Shown piece after piece: positions 1-6,991 of a DNA stretch of 8,241 nt (positions are counted from its first letter, which is position 1; each line of letters starts with the position of its first letter). The DNA is taken from contig JANREF010000079.1 of the NCBI GenBank assembly GCA_030726195.1, positions 447 through 8,687 of the forward strand. The letters are read 5' to 3'. This stretch comes from Burkholderiaceae bacterium. Its GTDB lineage: Bacteria > Pseudomonadota > Gammaproteobacteria > Burkholderiales > Burkholderiaceae_C. The translations under genes were made by a program, and so were the position numbers. Under the pieces are notes generated by a model. It was not told the DNA's origin. It ran no database searches and was given only the letters and a program-made list of their open reading frames with translations.

Positions 1-307
1 TGACAGGGCCGCGCTCGTCGATAGGCGCGCCCAGCACGTCCATGATGCGGCCCAGTGTGGCCTTGCCCACTGGCACGGTGATCGCGGCATCGGTGTTGTA
101 CACCACCATGCCACGGCGCAAACCGTCTGATGAACCCAAAGCAATGGTTCGCACCACGCCGTCGCCCAACTGCTGTTGAACTTCCAGGGTCAGGCTTGAG
201 CCTTCCATTTTGAGCGCGTCATACACGCGGGGCATTGTGTCGCGTGGAAACTCGACGTCCACAACGGCGCCGATACACTGAACAATCTTGCCTTGAGCAT
301 TAGCCAT
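1..307 (-). CDS. atpD: ATP synthase F1 subunit beta, N-terminal part (cut by window edge)
   Basis: Catalytic beta subunit of F1, which makes ATP from ADP and phosphate at the membrane-bound ATP synthase on the cytoplasmic side. Only the first 102 residues lie in the window. They start [20 protein letters not shown] and run through the N-terminal beta-barrel domain, with [15 protein letters not shown] at about 55-69 and the conserved [16 protein letters not shown] at about 78-93, ending in ERGPV at the edge. The P-loop and catalytic glutamate would lie beyond the left edge. The start is the ATG at 305-307, preceded by a modest AAAGG. It follows atpG by 47 bp on the same strand, the usual place in the operon; atpC would be expected next but is not visible. 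Identification is very secure. Confidence 0.97.
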   Translation of the reverse strand, partial: MANAQGKIVQCIGAVVDVEFPRDTMPRVYDALKMEGSSLTLEVQQQLGDGVVRTIALGSSDGLRRGMVVYNTDAAITVPVGKATLGRIMDVLGAPIDERGPV

Positions 308-354
308 GATTGGTACCTTTACGTTTCTCTAAATTCTGTTGAGCGACGCTGCGT

Positions 355-1224
355 TTAAACGGCAGCGGCACCAGCGACGATTTCGGACAATTCCTTCGTA
401 ATCGCAGCCTGACGGGTTTTGTTATAGACGAGCTTGAGGTCCTTGATAACCTGTCCAGCGTTGTCGGTTGCAGCTTTCATGGCCACCATTCGAGCGGATT
501 GCTCGGACGCCATGTTTTCAGCCACTGCTTGGTAGACCTGTGCTTCGACGTAGCGCAGCAACAAATCGTCAATCACCACAGTTGGCTCGGGCTCGTACTC
601 GTAGTCCCAGCTGTGTTCTTGGGTGCCTTGCTCCAACTTGTCTGCGCGCAAAGGCAACAAAGTCTCGACAATCGCTTCTTGGCGCATCGTGTTGATGAAG
701 CGTGTGAAGCACAAGTGCACTTCGCTCAATCGACCTTCTGCATAAGCGTCTAACAACACTTTGGATGGGCCAATCAGGCTTTCCAAGTGCGGTGTGTCAC
801 CCATACCAACCACGTGCGACACCACTTTGGCACCCACGCGCTGCATGAACGCGAGGCCCTTGCTGCCCAACGCCACCACTTCGACTTGCTTGCCTTGGGC
901 CTGCAACTCTTTAATCTTTTGCGTGACGGCACGCAAAATGTTGGTGTTCATGCCGCCACACAAACCCTTGTCCGTCGTGACAACGATGAAACCAACCACG
1001 TTGGCTTGTACGTTGTCTTGCATGAATGCATGACGGTACTCTGGGTTTGCGCGTCCCAAGTTGGCTGCGATTTGGCGCACCTTCTGTGCGTAAGGGCGGG
1101 CCGCACGCATGCGATCCTGCGCCTTGCGCATTTTTGAGGCGGCCACCATTTCCATGGCTTTGGTGATCTTCTTGGTGTTCTCCACCGAGTTGATCTTGCC
1201 GCGTATTTCCTTACCTGCTGCCAT
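355..1224 (-). CDS. atpG: ATP synthase F1 subunit gamma (central rotor shaft)
   Basis: The gamma subunit is the rotating coiled-coil shaft inside the alpha3beta3 ring that couples c-ring rotation to catalysis. At 289 residues it is close to the usual length (about 285-290). The N-terminal helix has the family pattern [20 protein letters not shown] (about 7-26), followed by [15 protein letters not shown] is at 83-91 in the globular Rossmann-like part, and the C-terminal helix holds [18 protein letters not shown] (239-256) and ends [12 protein letters not shown]. The two terminal helices form the shaft. The ATG at 1222-1224 has an ideal AAGGAG five bases upstream (1230-1235). It lies 29 bp after atpA and is presumably read from the same transcript. 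An acidic stretch EYEPEP at about 209-214 is a surface-loop variation. No defects seen. Confidence 0.98.
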   Translation of the reverse strand: MAAGKEIRGKINSVENTKKITKAMEMVAASKMRKAQDRMRAARPYAQKVRQIAANLGRANPEYRHAFMQDNVQANVVGFIVVTTDKGLCGGMNTNILRAVTQKIKELQAQGKQVEVVALGSKGLAFMQRVGAKVVSHVVGMGDTPHLESLIGPSKVLLDAYAEGRLSEVHLCFTRFINTMRQEAIVETLLPLRADKLEQGTQEHSWDYEYEPEPTVVIDDLLLRYVEAQVYQAVAENMASEQSARMVAMKAATDNAGQVIKDLKLVYNKTRQAAITKELSEIVAGAAAV

Positions 1225-1253
1225 TGAAGCTCCTTAAACGGGTGCCTTGAGGC

Positions 1254-2810
1254 TTAGTAAGAGCCGGTCTTTTTGAACTCGGCAACTGCTGCGGTCAACT
1301 CAGCCTTGGACTCATCGTCCATGGCTTTCTTGTCTTCCAACTTGGCCAACAATGCGGCGTGCTTGTCTTTCAAGTGCGCGTGCAAGCCAGACTCAAATGA
1401 CAACACTTGTTTGATTTCCAAGTCGTCCATGTAGCCGTTGTTCACTGCAAACAGCGTGGCGCCCATCAAGCTCACAGACAGCGGGCTGTACTGGGCTTGC
1501 TTGAGCAACTCGGTCACACGTGCACCGCGGTCGAGCTGCTTGCGGGTGGCTTCGTCCAAGTCGGAGGCGAACTGCGCAAACGCGGCCAATTCACGGTACT
1601 GCGCCAAGTCGGTACGGATACCGCCGGACAGGCCCTTGACCAATTTCGTTTGGGCAGAACCACCCACGCGTGACACGGAGATACCAGCGTTGATAGCAGG
1701 ACGGATACCGGCGTTGAACAGGTTGGTTTCCAAGAAGATCTGGCCATCGGTAATGGAGATCACGTTGGTTGGCACGAATGCGGACACGTCACCAGCTTGC
1801 GTCTCAATGATTGGCAATGCGGTCAGTGAACCAGTCTTGCCTTTGACGGCACCTTTGGTGAACGCTTCGACATAGTCGGCATTCACGCGTGCTGCACGCT
1901 CGAGCAAACGGCTGTGGAGGTAAAACACGTCGCCTGGGTAGGCTTCACGGCCTGGTGGGCGACGCAACAGCAACGACACCTGGCGGTAAGCCACGGCTTG
2001 CTTTGACAAATCGTCATACACGATCAAGGCGTCTTCGCCGCGATCGCGGAAGTATTCGCCCATGGTGCAGCCTGAGTAGGCTGAAACGTATTGCATAGCA
2101 GCAGACTCAGATGCAGAAGCGGCCACCACAATGGTGTACTCCATGGCACCGGCTTGCTCCAATGAGCGCACAACGTTCTTGATCGACGAGGCTTTCTGAC
2201 CGATAGCCACGTAGATACAGGTCATGTTCTGACCCTTTTGGTTGATGATCGCGTCGATAGCAACGGCAGTTTTGCCGGTCTGGCGGTCACCAATGATCAA
2301 TTCGCGCTGACCACGGCCGATTGGCACCATGGAGTCCACCGACTTCAAGCCGGTTTGCATGGGCTCGTCCACTGATTGACGTGCGATCACGCCAGGCGCA
2401 ACCTTCTCAATCACGTCGGTCATCTTGGCGTTGATGGGGCCTTTGCCGTCGATAGGCTGACCCAGGGCGTTGACCACGCGGCCACGCAACTCTGGACCCA
2501 CTGGCACTTCCAAAATACGGCCGGTACATTTGACCGTGTCGCCTTCAGAGATGTGCTCGTACTCACCCAAAATCACGGAACCCACAGAGTCACGCTCGAG
2601 GTTCAAAGCCAAACCGTAGGTAGGCTCGCCATCTTTGGTGGCTGGAAATTCCAACATCTCACCCTGCATCACGTCGGACAAGCCGTGGATGCGGCAAATG
2701 CCGTCGGATACGGAAACAACCGTACCTTCGTTGCGCACATTGGCGCTAACGTCCAAGCCCTCAATACGGGACTTGATCAGATCAGAAATCTCTGCTGGAT
2801 TGAGTTGCAT
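1254..2810 (-). CDS. atpA: ATP synthase F1 subunit alpha
   Basis: The alpha subunit alternates with beta in the F1 hexamer. It binds non-catalytic nucleotide and supplies the arginine finger to the catalytic sites. It has 518 residues, near the usual 510-515. Domains in order: an N-terminal helix ([18 protein letters not shown]) that contacts subunit delta, a beta-barrel to about residue 100, the nucleotide-binding domain with P-loop GDRQTGKT at 174-181 and Walker B region ALIVYDD at 261-267, the arginine-finger segment SVSRVGG with Arg381, and a helical C-terminal domain ending KKTGSY. The ATG at 2808-2810 is preceded by AAGGAAAG, a good ribosome binding site. It sits between atpH (67-bp spacer with a hairpin) and atpG. 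All motif residues are intact. Confidence 0.98.
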   Translation of the reverse strand: MQLNPAEISDLIKSRIEGLDVSANVRNEGTVVSVSDGICRIHGLSDVMQGEMLEFPATKDGEPTYGLALNLERDSVGSVILGEYEHISEGDTVKCTGRILEVPVGPELRGRVVNALGQPIDGKGPINAKMTDVIEKVAPGVIARQSVDEPMQTGLKSVDSMVPIGRGQRELIIGDRQTGKTAVAIDAIINQKGQNMTCIYVAIGQKASSIKNVVRSLEQAGAMEYTIVVAASASESAAMQYVSAYSGCTMGEYFRDRGEDALIVYDDLSKQAVAYRQVSLLLRRPPGREAYPGDVFYLHSRLLERAARVNADYVEAFTKGAVKGKTGSLTALPIIETQAGDVSAFVPTNVISITDGQIFLETNLFNAGIRPAINAGISVSRVGGSAQTKLVKGLSGGIRTDLAQYRELAAFAQFASDLDEATRKQLDRGARVTELLKQAQYSPLSVSLMGATLFAVNNGYMDDLEIKQVLSFESGLHAHLKDKHAALLAKLEDKKAMDDESKAELTAAVAEFKKTGSY

Positions 2811-2852
2811 GACTCTTTCCTTCTTTCTAAGTTAGGTGCGAATAACGCTTTT

Positions 2853-2877
2853 AGCCAGGCAAATGGTCCGACTGGCT
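2853..2877 (-). other. Intercistronic hairpin just after the atpH stop codon
   Basis: An exact 6-bp inverted repeat, AGCCAG and CTGGCT, is separated by 13 bases and begins directly after the atpH TAA in the 67-bp atpH-atpA spacer. In the transcript it is followed by AAAAGCG rather than a run of U, so it does not look like an intrinsic terminator, and operon transcription has to pass through it to reach atpA. It could affect mRNA stability or local decay. The stem is short, so chance is a real alternative. Confidence 0.35.
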
Positions 2878-3408
2878 TTAGGCCGTCAAAGTCACTTGCA
2901 TTTGTTCCAAACGAGCTTTGATCGAGGTGTCCAACACCTCATCACCCACTACCACGCGAATGCCGCCAATCAAGTCTTTGTCCAAGACTTGGGTCAGGCT
3001 CAAGCGTCGGGCAAACCGCTTTTCCAACGATGCGCTCAGCTCGGTCAGCGCAGCAGCGTCGAGCTCAAAGGCGGTGTAAACCACGCCCTCGGCCAAACCG
3101 GTTGCCTTGTTGGCCAATGCGCGGAATTGCGAAGCAATTTCGGGCAAAACGCTCAAGCGGCCGTTCTCAGCCAACACATCAACCAAGTTGACACCTTCTT
3201 GCGGCACTTGCACACCGCAAGCACCCAACAACACTTTTGCAACTTGTGCATGCGTGACCGTTGGGTTGCTCGCCAAGGCACGCATCTGCGCATCGTTGGC
3301 AAACGCGGCAAGCACGTCCAACCAACCCAAAGCCTCGGTGGACTTGGCTTGCAAGGTTTTGAATAACGCCTCAGCGTAAGGGCGAGCGATTGTGGCGAGT
3401 TCGGCCAT
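2878..3408 (-). CDS. atpH: ATP synthase F1 subunit delta (OSCP-type)
   Basis: The delta subunit sits on top of F1 and ties the alpha N-termini to the C-termini of the b dimer, forming the stator linkage. At 176 residues it matches the E. coli protein in length. The N-terminal six-helix domain opens with TIARPYAEALF (6-16). A second conserved stretch, ENGRLSVLPEI, is at 81-91. The C-terminal signature VLDKDLIGGIRVVVGDEVLD (141-160) is followed by TSIKARLEQM. The ATG at 3406-3408 has AAGG about nine bases upstream. It starts only 14 bp after the atpF stop, which favours coupled translation of the two stator subunits. No oddities in the protein. Confidence 0.96.
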   Translation of the reverse strand: MAELATIARPYAEALFKTLQAKSTEALGWLDVLAAFANDAQMRALASNPTVTHAQVAKVLLGACGVQVPQEGVNLVDVLAENGRLSVLPEIASQFRALANKATGLAEGVVYTAFELDAAALTELSASLEKRFARRLSLTQVLDKDLIGGIRVVVGDEVLDTSIKARLEQMQVTLTA

Positions 3409-3422
3409 GGTCTACCTTACGT

Positions 3423-3893
3423 TTAGAGTTGTGTCTTCAGCTCGGCCAGCATCTCTGCGTGGTCGGCAGCTTTAACTTCGCGGCGCAAAATCTTTTGCGC
3501 GCCAGAAACGGCCAATACAGCCACTTCTTCACGCAAAGCTTCACGTGCGCTACCAACCAGAGACTGGGCCTCTTGCTGGGCGCTGGCAATAATTTTTGCA
3601 GCTTCGTCGCTGGCACGCGCCTTGGCTTCTTCAACCATGGCTTGCGCGCGGCGGTCGGCATCGGCCAAACGCTGCGCAGCCTCATCACGAGACTGGCTCA
3701 ACGCTTCGTCGACACGCTTGTTAGCCACTGCCAATTCGGTTTTAGCCTTCTCAGCGGAGGCCAAACCTTCGGAAATTTTCAATGCGCGCTCATCCAATGC
3801 TTTTGCAAGTGGGGGCCACACGAACTTCATCGTGAACCACACCAGGATCGCAAAAACGATAGCCTGAGCGAACAGGGTTGCATTGATGTTCAT
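3423..3893 (-). CDS. atpF: ATP synthase Fo subunit b (peripheral stalk)
   Basis: Subunit b is the membrane-anchored dimeric peripheral stalk that holds F1 still against rotor torque. Its 156 residues equal the E. coli length. A single hydrophobic membrane segment spans about residues 5-27 ([16 protein letters not shown] then TMKFVWPP). Next comes a long charged Ala/Glu/Lys/Arg-rich helix typical of the right-handed coiled-coil dimer, rich in alternating [12 protein letters not shown] stretches, ending [11 protein letters not shown], the delta-binding end. Arg36 in ALDERALKI matches the conserved arginine near the membrane in E. coli b. The start MNINATLF is the standard one, with AAGG upstream at moderate distance. 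A single b gene is seen, with no b' gene, as expected outside photosynthetic lineages. The gene follows atpE after 97 bp. Confidence 0.97.
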   Translation of the reverse strand: MNINATLFAQAIVFAILVWFTMKFVWPPLAKALDERALKISEGLASAEKAKTELAVANKRVDEALSQSRDEAAQRLADADRRAQAMVEEAKARASDEAAKIIASAQQEAQSLVGSAREALREEVAVLAVSGAQKILRREVKAADHAEMLAELKTQL

Positions 3894-3939
3894 CGCAACG
3901 CCTTTCTGTATTGATTCTGTTTGTTATCCACACAAGCGC

Positions 3940-3971
3940 GCTGCCTGTGCCGCGTTATCGGCGGCACCAGC
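3940..3971 (-). other. GC-rich hairpin in the atpE-atpF spacer
   Basis: In the 97-bp atpE-atpF spacer, GTGCCGC (3947-3953) and GCGGCAC (3961-3967) form a perfect 7-bp GC-rich stem with a 7-base loop. The stem extends by GCTG (3940-3943) against CAGC (3968-3971) across a three-base bulge. In the transcript it lies just after atpE and is not followed by a U run, so it is not a canonical terminator. By analogy with other operons it could shield the atpE message from 3' decay or cause partial read-through, helping to keep c-subunit output above that of its neighbours. That role is an inference. Confidence 0.5.
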
Positions 3972-3990
3972 AACACGCCAAGCGCGCCAA

Positions 3991-4308
<318 letters not shown>

Positions 4309-4326
4309 CTAGGGGACGCGCCGTTG

Positions 4327-5205
4327 TCAGTGCGCATCATGTGCTTGGCCCGTGTAAATCAGGGTCAGCATCATGAAAATGAACGCTTGCAACGTAATCA
4401 CCAAAATGTGGAACAAAGCCCACACCGTGCCCGCCACAATGTGTCCTGCAAACAGCAAAACACCTGTGGTTGACAAGGCTGCGTAACCGCCCAGAAGAGC
4501 GATCAGCATGAACACCAGCTCGCCGGCGAACATGTTTCCAAACAGTCGCATGCCGTGAGACACGGTCTTGGCGACAAATTCAATCATTTGCATGGCAAAG
4601 TTCACCACGCCAAGCAACAAGGCCCAAATGGGGTTCTTGCTGGTACCGAATGGTGCAGACACCAATTCGTGCGCCCAGCCGCCCATACCCTTGATTTTGA
4701 TGTTGTAGAACAAGCAAATCAGCAGCACAGACACGGACAAGCCCAGTGTTGTAGACAAGTCGGCGGTTGGCACCACACGCAAGTAAGCATGGTGCGGATC
4801 GTGGCCAGTGGCTTCGTAGTACTGCGCCCACAAGGCGGGCAACAAGTCCACAGGCAGCATGTCCATGGCGTTCATGAGGAAAATCCACACAAACACGGTC
4901 AAAGCCAACGGGCCAATAAGCTTGCGGCTTTGCGCGTTGTGAATGACGGACTTGGCCTGGTTGTCGACCATTTCAAACATCATCTCGACAGCGGCCTGGA
5001 AACGTCCGGGTACGCCAGAGGTTGCCTTGCGAGCGGCCAACCACATGACGAAACAGCCTACAACACCAAGAATGGCAGCTACAACGATGGAGTCCAAGTT
5101 GTAGACAGAAAAATCAATGATGGACTTTTGCTTGACGTTTTGCAGATGCTGCAAGTGGTGAACGATGTATTCACTTGCCGTCGGTCCGTGCGCCTCAGTC
5201 GCCAT
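4327..5205 (-). CDS. atpB: ATP synthase Fo subunit a (proton channel stator)
   Basis: Subunit a provides the two proton half-channels next to the c-ring in the inner membrane. It has 292 residues with several hydrophobic helices, including one at about 38-58 and the paired C-terminal helices. The essential arginine is Arg220 in SHGMRLFGNMFAGE (216-229), with Glu229 in the channel position. The last helix contains FHILVITLQAFIF with His266 and Gln273, matching the polar channel residues of E. coli. LIGPLALTVFVWIFLMNAMD (97-116) is another conserved segment, and a polar loop about 128-145 with several His residues faces the periplasm. Start MATEAHGPTASEYI with GAAGG at a rather long distance, so initiation may be helped by coupling to atpI 22 bp upstream. 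Identification is secure. Confidence 0.97.
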   Translation of the reverse strand: MATEAHGPTASEYIVHHLQHLQNVKQKSIIDFSVYNLDSIVVAAILGVVGCFVMWLAARKATSGVPGRFQAAVEMMFEMVDNQAKSVIHNAQSRKLIGPLALTVFVWIFLMNAMDMLPVDLLPALWAQYYEATGHDPHHAYLRVVPTADLSTTLGLSVSVLLICLFYNIKIKGMGGWAHELVSAPFGTSKNPIWALLLGVVNFAMQMIEFVAKTVSHGMRLFGNMFAGELVFMLIALLGGYAALSTTGVLLFAGHIVAGTVWALFHILVITLQAFIFMMLTLIYTGQAHDAH

Positions 5206-5227
5206 AACGAATCAATGCCTTCAAAAA

Positions 5228-5806
5228 TCAAACAACACGCTTGGCACGCCGGCTGTGCATCACAAACACCAGCACGTGCACTTTCAGCGCAACTACAACG
5301 CCGGCCAGCAAAGCCAACCAGCTCAAATCTTCAATCGCCTTGGGCGCAGACACCATCAGCACCACCGACAACAGCAGCTTGACGACCTCCAACACGGCAA
5401 AGCCGATCAGGGAACCCGCCGGGTGGGCAGACAACTGCCGCATCATGCGGCCATGCAACCCAACCACCATCAGAGCCGCCGGCACAACAATGGCGGCACC
5501 GCCATACACAAACGATGTCGCCTGTACTCGACCGACCAGCCACCACGCAACCGCACCTAGCGCCACCACAGTGACACACTGCCAAGCCAATAGGGCCCAA
5601 GGCGATAAAACCGACTGCGCCGCGCGCCAAGCCACTGCTTGCTCGTGCGTCATGGGCTCAAAACCCTCATCTGCGTCCTGCTCTGTGTCCTGAACCTCTT
5701 GCGAGGCCAGCGACGCATCCAACACCTGTGAGGGCTCTGGATTCGCGTCACCGGACACACCCTTATCAGGGTTTGTATCTAGTTCGCGCTGTGGGATTGT
5801 CGTCAT
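5228..5806 (-). CDS. atpI: ATP synthase subunit I (AtpI family) with acidic N-terminal tail
   Basis: First gene of the operon. AtpI is a small membrane protein, not part of the finished enzyme, proposed in other bacteria to help c-ring assembly or Mg2+ handling. It has 192 residues with four predicted membrane segments at about 71-92, 98-118, 131-154 and 161-184. The third contains the Glu/Lys pair FAVLEVVKLLLSV (136-148) and the C-terminus is basic (SRRAKRVV). Residues 1-50 form a hydrophilic, strongly acidic tail rich in Asp, Glu, Gln and Pro. The start at 5804-5806 has only a weak GCGAG upstream. An alternative ATG at 5651-5653 (Met52) has GAGGG ten bases upstream and would give 141 residues. 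I prefer the longer form because Met52 lies within what I recall as a conserved P-x-T-x-E-Q-A stretch in relatives. Family call is moderately strong, start uncertain. Confidence 0.82.
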   Translation of the reverse strand: MTTIPQRELDTNPDKGVSGDANPEPSQVLDASLASQEVQDTEQDADEGFEPMTHEQAVAWRAAQSVLSPWALLAWQCVTVVALGAVAWWLVGRVQATSFVYGGAAIVVPAALMVVGLHGRMMRQLSAHPAGSLIGFAVLEVVKLLLSVVLMVSAPKAIEDLSWLALLAGVVVALKVHVLVFVMHSRRAKRVV

Positions 5807-5863
5807 GTGACATTACTCGCAGGTTACAAACTCACAAACAGACGAGCCCGAGAACAACCCAGC

Positions 5864-5890
5864 ATTATACGTAGAAACCATAGGTTGCAA
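5864..5890 (-). promoter_or_regulatory. Probable atp operon promoter
   Basis: Facing atpI, a perfect -10 hexamer TATAAT (5864-5869) is preceded after 15 bp by TTGCAA (5885-5890), a four-of-six match to the sigma-70 -35 consensus. Transcription would begin near 5857 and leave an untranslated leader of about 50 bases before atpI. The spacing is shorter than the ideal 17, so either strength is moderate or an activator helps. It lies in the only spacer of the window between divergent genes, where the operon promoter is expected. Confidence 0.6.
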
Positions 5891-5977
5891 GCCAATGACC
5901 TTCGAAATGTGACAGACATGGCAGTCCCACCTGGAACAGCGGTAATCCAGCTGGCGTCGCAGCGCCCCTCAAAGCGG

Positions 5978-5983
5978 GATAAT
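5978..5983 (+). promoter_or_regulatory. Candidate -10 box for the DUF493-lipB-lipA operon
   Basis: GATAAT in the context GCGGGATAATC lies six bases before the ATG at 5990. Transcription would start about 6-8 bases downstream, at or next to the start codon, giving a leaderless or nearly leaderless message. No good -35 is seen about 17 bp upstream. No AGGAG-type site precedes the ATG apart from the GGGA inside the box, so direct initiation on a 5'-AUG is plausible. Moderate confidence as a promoter, lower for leaderless translation. Confidence 0.45.
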
Positions 5984-5989
5984 CTGACC

Positions 5990-6271
5990 ATGACAGCCTC
6001 ACCCTCAACCCCCTCAGATTCCCTCATCACCTACCCCTGCCACTTCCCCATCAAGGTCATGGGCAGCACGGTGCCCGAGTTTGTTCCCGCCATTTGCCAC
6101 GTGGCGCGCAGCTTTGACCCCGAGTTTGACGAGGCCACCATCGAACTGCGTGCCAGCAAAGGCGGTAATTACCAAGGCGTCACTGTGACCGTACATGTGC
6201 ACAACCGCGAGCAGCTCGACGAGCTGTACCGCACGCTGTCCAGCCACCCGCTGGTCAAAGTGGTGCTGTAA
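5990..6271 (+). CDS. ybeD: DUF493 / YbeD-family protein
   Basis: A small cytoplasmic protein of 93 residues of the YbeD/DUF493 family, whose fold resembles ACT-type regulatory domains. Biochemical function is not settled. Visible features are [13 protein letters not shown] (13-25), [20 protein letters not shown] (28-47) and the glycine-bearing strand segment [17 protein letters not shown] (54-70), ending with [15 protein letters not shown]. These are the family's usual landmarks, and length matches (about 85-100). An open frame extends upstream to 5807, but residues before MTASPSTP show no family similarity, so I chose the ATG at 5990. It sits immediately before lipB, an arrangement also found in E. 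coli, which suggests a role around lipoate metabolism by association only. Its TAA overlaps the lipB ribosome binding site. Confidence 0.88.
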   Translation: MTASPSTPSDSLITYPCHFPIKVMGSTVPEFVPAICHVARSFDPEFDEATIELRASKGGNYQGVTVTVHVHNREQLDELYRTLSSHPLVKVVL

Positions 6272-6282
6272 GGACGCACGCT

Positions 6283-6969
6283 GTGCCCGAGATAGACCAC
6301 ACATTGCAGGTGCGCGAATGGGGCTTGGTGGACTACCCCACCACCTTCGACGCCATGCAAGCCTTCACCGCCCAGCGCGGTGACGCCACGCCCGACGCAC
6401 TGTGGCTGTGCGAGCACACGCCTGTGTTCACCCAAGGGCTGGCAGGCAAGGCCGATCATGTGTTGGACGCTGGTGACATACCCATCATTGCGAGCAACCG
6501 CGGCGGGCAAGTCACCTACCACGGCCCAGGGCAGGCGGTGGCGTATCCGCTCATCGACCTGAGGCGTGCGGGCTATTTTGTCAAAGAATATGTGTTCCGC
6601 CTGGAAGAAGCCGTGATTCGCACGCTGGCGCACTTTGATGTGGTGGGCCACCGTGTACGCAGCGCACCCGGCATTTATGTGCGCTTACACAACCCGTTTG
6701 ACCATGCGCGCTTGCCAGTCGCGCCCGCGGGCACCGACCCTTTTATCGGTCTTGGGAAAATCAGCGCTTTGGGCATCAAGGTCTCCAAACACTGCACTTA
6801 CCATGGCTTGGCTTTGAATGTGCATATGGACTTATCGCCCTTTGCACGCATCAACCCTTGCGGCTATGCTGGTCTACAAACTGTTGACCTTCATACAATA
6901 GGCGTCAACACACATGTGGCGCAGGTGCATTTATTGCTGCGCCAGCACTTAAGCGCATTGCTGCAATAA
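6283..6969 (+). CDS. lipB: Lipoyl(octanoyl) transferase
   Basis: LipB moves the octanoyl group from acyl carrier protein to a lysine of lipoyl domains, the first step of de novo lipoylation in the cytoplasm. It has 228 residues. The signature [20 protein letters not shown] is at 71-90. The catalytic dyad appears as Lys159 in [12 protein letters not shown] and Cys171 in [12 protein letters not shown], followed by [16 protein letters not shown] (182-197). Between IYV and GKI there are roughly 24 more residues ([15 protein letters not shown] and neighbours) than in E. coli LipB. The start is GTG at 6283-6285, backed by AAGGA eight bases upstream that overlaps the stop of the preceding gene, and no closer ATG exists. 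Translation is probably coupled to that gene. lipA follows after 22 bp. Confidence 0.96.
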   Translation: MPEIDHTLQVREWGLVDYPTTFDAMQAFTAQRGDATPDALWLCEHTPVFTQGLAGKADHVLDAGDIPIIASNRGGQVTYHGPGQAVAYPLIDLRRAGYFVKEYVFRLEEAVIRTLAHFDVVGHRVRSAPGIYVRLHNPFDHARLPVAPAGTDPFIGLGKISALGIKVSKHCTYHGLALNVHMDLSPFARINPCGYAGLQTVDLHTIGVNTHVAQVHLLLRQHLSALLQ

Positions 6970-6991
6970 CGCCGTGCCTAGAGAGAATCCA

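Noticed and set aside
2376..2921. Plus-strand open frame (181 codons) opposite the 5' part of atpA
   Set aside because: Composition is rich in His, Thr and Asn as expected for the complement of atpA, there is no ribosome site, and it runs past the atpA start into the spacer.
4555..5382. Long plus-strand open frame (275 codons) opposite atpB
   Set aside because: It is rich in His and Gln, spans the atpB-atpI junction and shows no recognisable domain. It is the antisense shadow of conserved membrane-protein genes.
5807..5989. Open frame extending the DUF493 protein upstream by 61 codons
   Set aside because: The added residues show no family likeness, and the frame runs through both candidate promoters. 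The ATG at 5990 gives the usual family length.
6974..6991. GTG start for lipA six codons upstream
   Set aside because: It lies almost on the lipB stop without a good ribosome site, while the ATG at 6992 has GAGAG at proper spacing.
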